DNA from: Oscillospiraceae bacterium
Lineage (GTDB): Bacteria > Bacillota > Clostridia > Saccharofermentanales > Saccharofermentanaceae
NCBI GenBank assembly: GCA_902803695.1
Contig: CADCQX010000390.1
Location: forward strand, 1 to 11,847
Direction: 5' to 3'
DNA: 11,847 nt
Positions 1 through 6,994 of the stretch are shown here, in pieces; within the stretch, counting starts at the first letter, position 1; every line of letters begins with the position of its first letter. The notes beneath the pieces are model-generated. The model saw only the letters and a program-made list of their open reading frames with translations. It was not told where the DNA came from and did no database searches. Made by a program: the position numbers and the translations under genes.

Positions 1-27
1 GTTTACTTCTAAAAAGAGGGATCCGAT

Positions 28-1032
28 ATGACGCTGAAGAAGATATTTAAAGTAATCAAACACCACTTCGGATTTCCTGTAACGATCAACTGGGGATATT
101 CCCTTTTTCTTTGTTCGCTGGGACTTCTGATAGTCTATATCCTCAGATCCATGGCGATCAGTAAAGAGTTTCCGTTATCATTCACTTCGCTACTGGGATC
201 TGCATTGACCATGCCTTTACTCGTTGCATTAGCTCTCGTAGCACCTGCAGCGATCCTGTTCATAGACAAAAAAAAGAACAAGGCCAACGTTATCATTGAT
301 TCCGTAGGTCATTACACAGGTATCGGACCGATGCTCCTGTCATTCATCTCGGGTATCGGCATCTTTCTCATAAAGACACCGATCCACAACCTTTTCACAT
401 GGCTTTGGCTCAGGATGGGAAGAAGCCTTATATTCCCTTCGTTCTTTTTCGTAAACACCCCGGGGGATGTAGTAGAAAAGGTCGCGGGATATTTCTTCGG
501 AACGGTCATCCCTTCTTTTGGAATATCCATTTTCTTCACGGGTCTCATGTGGGCATGTTTTCGAAAAAAAGACAAGAAGATAGCAGCGATCATTGTTGCA
601 TTTTTCTTTGCAGTTTTTTCCTTGAATTTCATCGACTTTATAGCACTTTTCATAGTCGGCATCTGGCTTTGTTTCCTTCGTGACAGGACCGGAAACATCT
701 GGTCACCATTTGTCGCTTTACTTGGTGCCGGACTTACGGATATGTTCTTCAGCAGATTTGTTAAAAGCGTTGATATTACAATGGTCCAGGTCCACTCCGA
801 CATTGATTCGACCTACTTCTATTCATCAATGCCGGCATTCCTTGTGGGAGTCATCCTCCTTGCTTTCTTCGCGAAAACACTGAACGACTTCAAGGCATCA
901 TATGACACGGATGTATCGATCAACGGAGAAGAGTCCTCAGATCAGCCTTCGATCATATCAGGGGTGAATTTGTCTTTGATATGTGCGATAATAATATTCG
1001 TCACTTTGTGGGTAATATATCTTAAAGGATAA
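28..1032 (+). CDS. Polytopic membrane protein resembling a CPBP/Abi-family protease without catalytic residues
   Basis: The 334-residue product has about eight hydrophobic segments (roughly 22-42, 54-80, 98-118, 152-178, 184-204, 205-220, 225-243, 265-283) and a last one at 311-331 after a polar stretch (284-310). Residues 161-240 follow the order of CPBP (PF02517-type) membrane proteins: IPSFGISIFFTG stands where LPAxxEELLFRG is usual, FAVFSLNFIDF where FxxFHLN is usual, and DRTGNIWSPFVA where RTGSLWPxILxH is usual. The key residues are absent: the EE pair is I166-S167, the Arg is T171, the first His is S198, and the second His site falls around L231-G233. Family membership is my reading of this pattern, not a search result. 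If right, the protein is probably not a protease; its role is unknown. The start has GAGGG 7 bases upstream. The downstream gene begins 4 bases after the stop, so the two are cotranscribed. Confidence 0.8.
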   Translation: MTLKKIFKVIKHHFGFPVTINWGYSLFLCSLGLLIVYILRSMAISKEFPLSFTSLLGSALTMPLLVALALVAPAAILFIDKKKNKANVIIDSVGHYTGIGPMLLSFISGIGIFLIKTPIHNLFTWLWLRMGRSLIFPSFFFVNTPGDVVEKVAGYFFGTVIPSFGISIFFTGLMWACFRKKDKKIAAIIVAFFFAVFSLNFIDFIALFIVGIWLCFLRDRTGNIWSPFVALLGAGLTDMFFSRFVKSVDITMVQVHSDIDSTYFYSSMPAFLVGVILLAFFAKTLNDFKASYDTDVSINGEESSDQPSIISGVNLSLICAIIIFVTLWVIYLKG

Positions 1033-1036
1033 GACG

Positions 1037-2314
1037 ATGGATAGCAAAGAAAGATACGAGAGAGATAAAGCTTCGGTCATAAGCATGATCAAATACATAT
1101 TGATCATCGCTATCGGCTGTGTCGTTATCTATTTCTTTGCGAAACTTGCCATTGTATTGATCCCGTTCCTTATCGGATTTATCCTCGCCAAGACAAGTTA
1201 TACGATCGCAAAGCCGATCAGCCAGGCATTAGGCAGAAACAAGCACATCAAAAAGCCTAAGAAAGTGGATCTTGCTAAGCAGAAAACTTTGGGCTATAAG
1301 CTCCTGCACCCAAACGGCGAGAAGAAGTCCAAATCCATTCAGACCAAAGTATCGATAGTCGTCTATATAATCCTTCTCATCCTGGTATTCCTTCTTTGCG
1401 CACTTTGTATCCTCGGAATACTGTCCCAGGCTACAAATGCCGTTATAGCACTTTCCAAGATGTCAGAGGGCTTAGATTTCGATTCGATCAGAAGAGCAGC
1501 TAACCTTAATAAATTATCAGTTGAGAACGGCGGATTCTTAAGTCAGGATATCGTAGATCTCATAAAGAGCAATCTCGATACGTGGGCCAACAACCTTATC
1601 AAAGCGGTCCCGTCATTACTGTCTAAGCTCGTAACAGCTCTTTGGAACTTTGTGGGAAGTCTTCCTGCAGTTCTCTTCTCCATAATCTGTGTTATCCTCA
1701 GCGGATACTACTTCATCAGCGACGGACCTGAGGTTACCAAGTTCTACCTTAACAACGTCCCGCATAAATCATTCCGTAAGAAGTCTTTCTCTCTTATCAA
1801 TGATCTGTCGGTTACATTGTTCAGAGTACTTGGCGGATACTTCTCGCTCCTTCTTATCACTGCAGTTGAAGCATATCTGATCTTCGTATTGGCTGATGTA
1901 AAATATGCTCTTATCATAGCCCTGATCACAGGCGTGATCGATTTCCTGCCTGTTCTCGGTATTGCGGTCACAATGTGGCCTGTCATCATATATCTGGCTC
2001 TTCAGGGAAATATCAAAGGTGCGATAATCGTTCTTGTCGGAATGGCCATAATGACAGTCATCCGACGCATAATCGAGCCATTGATCCTCGGAAAATCCAT
2101 GAAACTCCATCCTCTTCTCATGCTCATCGCCATGGTCATCGGCGTATATGTATGGGGAGCTATCGGATTCCTTCTCGGACCTACAGTCATGATCATCGTT
2201 ATTCAGGTCATGAAGGTCTTCGAATTGGACAAAAAAATACTCGCGTTCTTGTCGCGAGTATTGAATAAGTTCATGAAAAAACCTGAGAAGATCACTGATT
2301 CTCATGAAGAATAA
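1037..2314 (+). CDS. AI-2E family transporter-like membrane protein (YtvI/PerM type)
   Basis: The 425-residue protein has the hydrophobic profile of the AI-2E family (PF01594): two N-terminal segments (17-52), one at 107-129, a soluble region (about 130-200), then a helix-rich C-terminal half. Family motifs seen are IDFLPVLGIA (301-310), RRIIEPLILGKSM (343-355) followed by LHPLLML (357-363), and GAIGFLLGP (374-382). Members include autoinducer-2 exporters, sodium/proton antiporters and the sporulation protein YtvI; the substrate cannot be read from sequence. A Lys-rich cytoplasmic stretch at about 66-104, between helices 2 and 3, is longer than usual. The Shine-Dalgarno AAAGGA lies in the last codons of the preceding gene, 4 bases from its stop, suggesting coupled translation. 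The 3' end overlaps convergent trxB by 23 bases and contains the trxB terminator hairpin. No terminator for this gene itself is visible downstream. Confidence 0.9.
   Translation: MDSKERYERDKASVISMIKYILIIAIGCVVIYFFAKLAIVLIPFLIGFILAKTSYTIAKPISQALGRNKHIKKPKKVDLAKQKTLGYKLLHPNGEKKSKSIQTKVSIVVYIILLILVFLLCALCILGILSQATNAVIALSKMSEGLDFDSIRRAANLNKLSVENGGFLSQDIVDLIKSNLDTWANNLIKAVPSLLSKLVTALWNFVGSLPAVLFSIICVILSGYYFISDGPEVTKFYLNNVPHKSFRKKSFSLINDLSVTLFRVLGGYFSLLLITAVEAYLIFVLADVKYALIIALITGVIDFLPVLGIAVTMWPVIIYLALQGNIKGAIIVLVGMAIMTVIRRIIEPLILGKSMKLHPLLMLIAMVIGVYVWGAIGFLLGPTVMIIVIQVMKVFELDKKILAFLSRVLNKFMKKPEKITDSHEE
2236..2262 (-). terminator. Rho-independent terminator of the ABC-ABC-trxB operon, inside the AI-2E gene
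   Basis: Read on the - strand, AATACTCGCG, a 7-base loop (ACAAGAA) and CGCGAGTATT form a perfect 10-bp stem. It runs straight into a tract of seven T (complement of 2231-2237), two of which belong to the stem. It begins 30 bases past the trxB stop. The + strand has no T tract after the hairpin, so it should act only on - strand transcription. It lies entirely within codons 400-409 of the AI-2E family gene. Confidence 0.92.
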
Positions 2315-3212
2315 GATCACAACAGGCAACAGCTGCTATCGCTCCGTCTGAAGCTGCAGTTGTAAGCTGTCGAAGTGTCTTCGTCCTTCCGTCTCCTGCT
2401 GCAAAGATACCCTTTACATTCGTCTTACAATCTTCACCTGCAACGATATAACCGCTCTGGTCGAGTTCCACAAGACCAGCGAAAGGCTCGTTTGAAGGAA
2501 CTTGTCCGATAGCAACGAACAGAGCATCAACACTTATATCTCTTTCACCTGAAGTAACAGTATCTTTTACCGTGATAGCTTCAAGTTTCTTCTCGCCTTT
2601 AAGTTCACTTACAGTGCTATTCAAAACAAGCTCGATATTGGCCGTCTGTCTTACGATATCAACAAGAGCACTCTCGCCTCTGAAAGCATCTCTTCTATGG
2701 ATCAGATATACTTTATTGCAAAGACCGGAAAGATAGATTGCATCTTCCAAAGCCGTATTTCCGCCGCCGTTTACGGCTACGTTCTTACCCTTAAAGAATG
2801 CTCCGTCGCATGTTGCACAGTAGGAGATTCCTCTTCCGAGAAGTTTCTCTTCCATAGGAAGACCGAGATGACGGTTCTTTGCTCCGCAAGCTAGGATAAT
2901 GGTCTTACCTTCACATGTCTTGCCGAATTCAGTCGTGAGCTTAAAACCCTCTTCAAAACTTCCTTCGATCTTAACGATCTTGTCGTATTCGAAATCAGTT
3001 CCAAGAGCTATTACCTGCTCATAAAGATCAGTAGCGAACTTATATCCGGAAACATTCTTGATACCCGGATAATTCTCGATCTCCGGAGTATTGATGATCT
3101 GTCCTCCGTATGTCTCTGATTCATAGACAATAACGGACTTTCCTGCACGTCTTCCATATATAGCAGCTGTAAGGCCTGCCGTTCCTGCGCCTACTATGAT
3201 TATGTCATACAT
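2292..3212 (-). CDS. trxB: Thioredoxin reductase (NADPH)
   Basis: TrxB is a cytoplasmic flavoenzyme that passes electrons from NADPH through FAD and a CxxC pair to thioredoxin. The 306 residues are the normal length of the bacterial low-molecular-weight enzyme. Visible motifs: N-terminal FAD site GAGTAG (8-13), redox pair C132-A-T-C135, NADPH-domain glycine motif GGGNTALE (149-156), HRRDAFR (172-178), whose arginines bind the NADPH 2'-phosphate, and the C-terminal FAD motif GIFAAGDGR (268-276) followed by RQLTTAASDG. All expected catalytic elements are present. GGAGG lies 8 bases before the ATG. The gene is 24 bases behind the second ABC gene and appears to be the last of that operon. No thioredoxin gene is in the window. 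Its 3' end overlaps the convergent AI-2E gene. Confidence 0.97.
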   Translation of the reverse strand: MYDIIIVGAGTAGLTAAIYGRRAGKSVIVYESETYGGQIINTPEIENYPGIKNVSGYKFATDLYEQVIALGTDFEYDKIVKIEGSFEEGFKLTTEFGKTCEGKTIILACGAKNRHLGLPMEEKLLGRGISYCATCDGAFFKGKNVAVNGGGNTALEDAIYLSGLCNKVYLIHRRDAFRGESALVDIVRQTANIELVLNSTVSELKGEKKLEAITVKDTVTSGERDISVDALFVAIGQVPSNEPFAGLVELDQSGYIVAGEDCKTNVKGIFAAGDGRTKTLRQLTTAASDGAIAAVACCDLILHENQ

Positions 3213-3236
3213 AAACTTTTCCTCCGTATTAGTATA

Positions 3237-5153
3237 TCAGCTCTGAGCCGTATTACCTGTATAGAGATGGTAATATCTGCCCTTCTTCTCGATAAGCTGG
3301 TCATGATTTCCTCTCTCGATTATACGACCCTTTTCAAGAACGATGATACAATCTGAATTCTTGACCGTACTCAATCTGTGAGCGATAACGAATGTCGTTC
3401 TGCCCTTCATGAGCTTATCCATACCTCTTTGTACAAGAGACTCGGTATGTGTATCGATGGAACTTGTAGCCTCATCAAGGATAAGTACCGGCGGATCCGC
3501 GATAGCCGCTCTCGCGATAGCGAGAAGCTGTCTTTGTCCCTGAGAAAGGTTGGCACCGTCTCCTTCAAGGACCGTATCGTAGCCCTGCGGCAGATGCTTG
3601 ATAAACGCATCGGCATTGGCAAGTTTAGCTGCTGCATAAACTTCCTCATCCGTCGCATCGAGCTTACCGTATCTGATATTCTCCTTAACCGACATACTGA
3701 ACAGGTGTGTATCCTGCAAAACAATACCGAGAGAATGACGAAGATCATCTTTCTTGATCTTGTTAATGTTGATACCGTCATATCTGATCTTACCGTCAGC
3801 GATGTCGTAGAAACGGTTGATGAGATTCGTGATCGTGGTCTTACCTGCACCTGTTGAACCGACAAACGCGATCTTTTGACCAGGTGTGGCATAAAGATCG
3901 ATATCGTGGAGTACAGGATGATCTTCTTCATAAGCGAAGTCTACCTGATGGAACTCAACGTCACCCTTAAGTTCAACATAAGTAGTTGTTCCGTCAGCCT
4001 TATGGAAATGCTTCCATGCCCACATTCCGGTTCTCTCTTCACACTCGGTAAGCTTGCCGTCGACCATCTTGGCATTTACCAAAGTGACGTAACCTTCGTC
4101 CGTCTCAGGAACCTGATCCAAAAGATCGAAGATTCTCTGTCCGCCTGCAAGACCAACCATTACGGCATTGAGCTGCATGGAGATCTGGTTGATAGGATGA
4201 GCAAACTGCTTGTTGAACGTAAGGAAGCTAGCAAGTGCACCAAGCGTCAGACTGCCGATACCCTTGATGGCGAATATACCTCCGACCAGAGCACAGATAA
4301 CATAGCTCAAGTTACCGAGCTGGGCATTGATAGGCATAAGGATATTTGCAAATGTATTAGCCTTGTCGGCACTTACGTAAAGCTCGTCATTACGCTTTAT
4401 AAACTCTTCCATCGCCTTGTCTTCATAACAGAAAGACTTAACGACTTTTTGACCTGTCATTATCTCCTCGATATAACCGTTAACGGAACCCAGGCTTCTT
4501 TGCTGGATCGCAAAGTTCTTACCTGAAGCAGCACTTAACTTGGCAGTACAGAAGAGCATTACGAATACCATCGAGATAGTGATCAATGTCAAAAGCCAGT
4601 TAAGGATGATCATACTCAACAGAACGCTCACAACAGTAACAACACTCGATAACAGCATCGGAAGGCTCTGAGAGATCATCTGTCTTAATGTATCGATATC
4701 ATTCGTATAAACGGACATGATATCGCCGTGTGCATGTGTATCAAAGTAACTTACAGGGAGACTTTCCATCTTATTGAAAAGCTCGTCTCTTAAATTTCGG
4801 AGCGTACCCTGAGTTATGTACATCAAAAGCCTTGCCTGTGCAAATGCCGCGATGACACCTAAGAGATAGAAACATGCAACCCTTAAGATCGCATAGAGGA
4901 GCGGCATGAAATCCGGTGTCGCCTGCTTAGTCAAAGGAACGATATAGTCGTCGATCAATGACTTCATGAACATGGTTCCCTGAACACTAGAGAATGTACT
5001 TGCGAATACGCACAATACAACGAAGATCCAGTGTGGCCAGTACCATCTGAACGTATATCCGAAGATCCTCTTAAGGATCCTGAAAGGATGCTCTATCTTA
5101 GGCATAGGACCTCTTCCTCTTTGTCCCATCTTAACCTGTTTAGGCTGTGCCAT
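3237..5153 (-). CDS. Heterodimeric ABC exporter subunit with the intact catalytic Glu (TM288/BmrD-like)
   Basis: A half-transporter of 638 residues: a six-helix membrane domain (about 35-335) and a nucleotide-binding domain (about 395-630). Seen: Walker A GSTGAGKTT (432-440), Q-loop Q480, signature LSQGQ (536-540) in place of LSGGQ, Walker B VLILDE (556-561) with catalytic E561, D-loop SSID, and switch H592 in IAHRLST. It should pair with the product of the gene directly upstream, exporting an unknown substrate (drug, peptide or lipid). The altered signature and the partner's altered Walker B would meet in the same ATP site, as in TM287/288 and BmrCD. Residues 355-393 form an unusual polar and aromatic insert between the two domains. 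The ATG overlaps the previous stop by one base (TAATG), preceded by GAGGAG. The N-terminus (1-20) is basic and polar. Confidence 0.95.
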   Translation of the reverse strand: MAQPKQVKMGQRGRGPMPKIEHPFRILKRIFGYTFRWYWPHWIFVVLCVFASTFSSVQGTMFMKSLIDDYIVPLTKQATPDFMPLLYAILRVACFYLLGVIAAFAQARLLMYITQGTLRNLRDELFNKMESLPVSYFDTHAHGDIMSVYTNDIDTLRQMISQSLPMLLSSVVTVVSVLLSMIILNWLLTLITISMVFVMLFCTAKLSAASGKNFAIQQRSLGSVNGYIEEIMTGQKVVKSFCYEDKAMEEFIKRNDELYVSADKANTFANILMPINAQLGNLSYVICALVGGIFAIKGIGSLTLGALASFLTFNKQFAHPINQISMQLNAVMVGLAGGQRIFDLLDQVPETDEGYVTLVNAKMVDGKLTECEERTGMWAWKHFHKADGTTTYVELKGDVEFHQVDFAYEEDHPVLHDIDLYATPGQKIAFVGSTGAGKTTITNLINRFYDIADGKIRYDGININKIKKDDLRHSLGIVLQDTHLFSMSVKENIRYGKLDATDEEVYAAAKLANADAFIKHLPQGYDTVLEGDGANLSQGQRQLLAIARAAIADPPVLILDEATSSIDTHTESLVQRGMDKLMKGRTTFVIAHRLSTVKNSDCIIVLEKGRIIERGNHDQLIEKKGRYYHLYTGNTAQS

Positions 5154-6919
5154 TACTCCTCACCTCCCTTGCTGTTGAGCTTGGCTTCGTCGAAGTCGCC
5201 GCCTCCGCTCGTTTGTGCCTCATACAAGGAAGCATATGTCTCATTGATCTTGAGAAGCTCATCGTGAGTAGCAAATGCCGTAACCTTATCATCTTCGATA
5301 ACGATGATCCTGTCGGCATCCTTAACTGATGAGATCCTCTGAGCAATAATGATCTTTGTCATATCAGGTCTGTCGTTCTTAAGACCTTCCCTGATCTTTC
5401 TGTCCGTACTCGTATCAACTGCAGAAGTGGAGTCGTCGAGGATAAGGATCTTCGGCTTCTTAAGAAGGGCTCTGGCGATACAAAGTCTCTGCTTCTGTCC
5501 GCCGGATACGTTGGTACCACCCTGCTCTATCTTTGTATTGTAACCTTCAGGGAAATTACTGATGAATTCATCTGCCTGAGCGATCTTACATGCGTTGATG
5601 CACTCTTCGTCAGTAGCATTTTCATCACCCCAACGAAGGTTCTCGAAAATGGTTCCCGTAAACAGTTCGTTCTTCTGAAGAACCATGGATACGTTATTTC
5701 TGAGGACTTCAAGATCGTATTCCTTAACGTTGGAACCGCCGACTATAACTTCACCGGAGTTTACATCATAGAATCTGCTTATGAGATTAACTAATGTACT
5801 CTTACCTACACCGGTTCCTCCGACGATACCGATCGTCTCACCGGACTTGATGCTCAGATCGACTTCGTTGAGAACATAAGTATCTGCATCATCATAGTAC
5901 TTGAAGCTTACGTTCTTGAATGTGATGGAACCGTCCTTAACTTCAGTAAGAGGGTTCTCAGGATTAACGATGGAGCTTTCCTGTTCAAGGACCTCAGCGA
6001 CACGCTTCGCGGAAGCCGAGCTCATGGTGATCATAACGAATACCATACTGAGGAGCATCAGGCTTATGAGGATGTTCATACAGTAGCTTAAGAGTGCCAA
6101 AAGATCACCTGTGGAAAGTTCGTTTGAAACAACGAGATGAGCACCGAACCAGGAGATCAAGAGGATACATGCATTGGTGGTAAGTACCATCGCAGGGTTA
6201 TTGAATGACAAAACTTTTTCGGCAGCAACAGCAAGCTTATAGATGTTGTTGGATGCCGTATTGAACTTTTTCTTTTCGTAGTCTTCTCTTACGAAAGACT
6301 TAACGACTCTGATGGAAGCTACGTTCTCCTGAACAGACTCGTTCATCTTGTCGTATTTTTCGAAAAGGACCTTAAAGTGTTTCATGGCAAGGAGCATGAT
6401 AGCTATAAGGATGATAGCCAGGAAGATTACTGCTACAAGATAGATCAAAGCTATCTTGGCGTTAAGGAAGAATGCCATGATCATAGCAGCGATAAGGCTC
6501 ATAGGGGATCTTACGAGCATACGAAGGATCATCTGATAAGCATTCTGGATATTCGTTACGTCTGTTGTAAGACGGGTAACGAGACCTGCTGTGGAATACT
6601 TGTCGATCTCTTTGAAGGAGAACTTCTGGATCCTATAGAACATCGCCTCTCTGAGGTTATGTGCAAAACCTGCGGAAGCACGTGCACCGAACTTACCGCC
6701 CATGGCTCCTGCAAAGAGTGAAACCAGCGCAACCAATACCATTACGCCGGCAATGCTGTAGATATGATTAAGGTTGCCCTTATTGATACCGTCATCAACT
6801 ATCGAAGCCATGAGATAAGGTATCGCCATCTCACAAAAAACTTCCAATATCATGAACAGTGGGGTGACGATGGACGCACTCTTGAACTGTTTGATCTGCT
6901 TAGCAAGTGTTTTTATCAT
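5153..6919 (-). CDS. Heterodimeric ABC exporter subunit with a degenerate ATP site (TM287/BmrC-like)
   Basis: A half-transporter of 588 residues: a six-helix membrane domain (about 15-305) and a nucleotide-binding domain (about 330-570). Seen: Walker A GGTGVGKST (367-375), Q-loop Q415, canonical signature VSGGQ (471-475), and Walker B ILILDD (491-496) with D496 where the catalytic Glu is expected. The switch position is Q527 (IIAQRISS) where His is usual. These two changes are hallmarks of the non-hydrolysing subunit in asymmetric type IV exporters such as TM287, LmrC and BmrC. The VSGGQ of this protein would complete the active site on its partner, encoded directly downstream. The C-terminus (570-588) is Gly- and acid-rich. 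A purine-rich GGGGG ribosome site lies 6 bases before the ATG, and a candidate promoter lies just upstream in the gap after rel. Confidence 0.95.
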   Translation of the reverse strand: MIKTLAKQIKQFKSASIVTPLFMILEVFCEMAIPYLMASIVDDGINKGNLNHIYSIAGVMVLVALVSLFAGAMGGKFGARASAGFAHNLREAMFYRIQKFSFKEIDKYSTAGLVTRLTTDVTNIQNAYQMILRMLVRSPMSLIAAMIMAFFLNAKIALIYLVAVIFLAIILIAIMLLAMKHFKVLFEKYDKMNESVQENVASIRVVKSFVREDYEKKKFNTASNNIYKLAVAAEKVLSFNNPAMVLTTNACILLISWFGAHLVVSNELSTGDLLALLSYCMNILISLMLLSMVFVMITMSSASAKRVAEVLEQESSIVNPENPLTEVKDGSITFKNVSFKYYDDADTYVLNEVDLSIKSGETIGIVGGTGVGKSTLVNLISRFYDVNSGEVIVGGSNVKEYDLEVLRNNVSMVLQKNELFTGTIFENLRWGDENATDEECINACKIAQADEFISNFPEGYNTKIEQGGTNVSGGQKQRLCIARALLKKPKILILDDSTSAVDTSTDRKIREGLKNDRPDMTKIIIAQRISSVKDADRIIVIEDDKVTAFATHDELLKINETYASLYEAQTSGGGDFDEAKLNSKGGEE

Positions 6920-6947
6920 TTTAACCCCCTATAGACAAGACACAGAT

Positions 6948-6980
6948 ATTATAATAAATGGTCAAGTCCATATATATCAA
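6948..6980 (-). promoter_or_regulatory. Candidate sigma-A-type promoter for the ABC-ABC-trxB unit
   Basis: On the - strand a -35-like TTGATA (complement of 6975-6980) is followed after 18 bases by TATTAT (complement of 6951-6956), which overlaps a perfect TATAAT (complement of 6948-6953). With TATAAT as the -10 element, the spacing to TTGATA would be 21 bases. The region is the AT-rich 75-base gap between rel and the first ABC gene and leaves a short leader before the ribosome site. No terminator hairpin is seen in this gap, so read-through from rel is also possible. Confidence 0.55.
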
Positions 6981-6994
6981 AAATCAAGTACAAT

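Noticed and set aside
1769..2329. 186-codon open frame on the - strand opposite the AI-2E gene
   Set aside because: It is rich in Asp, His and Tyr in a way that mirrors the complementary codons, has no family motif, and lies wholly under a well-supported gene.
3876..4526. 216-codon open frame on the + strand opposite the second ABC gene
   Set aside because: It has no recognisable domain and runs antisense through conserved ABC transporter sequence; it is a shadow frame.
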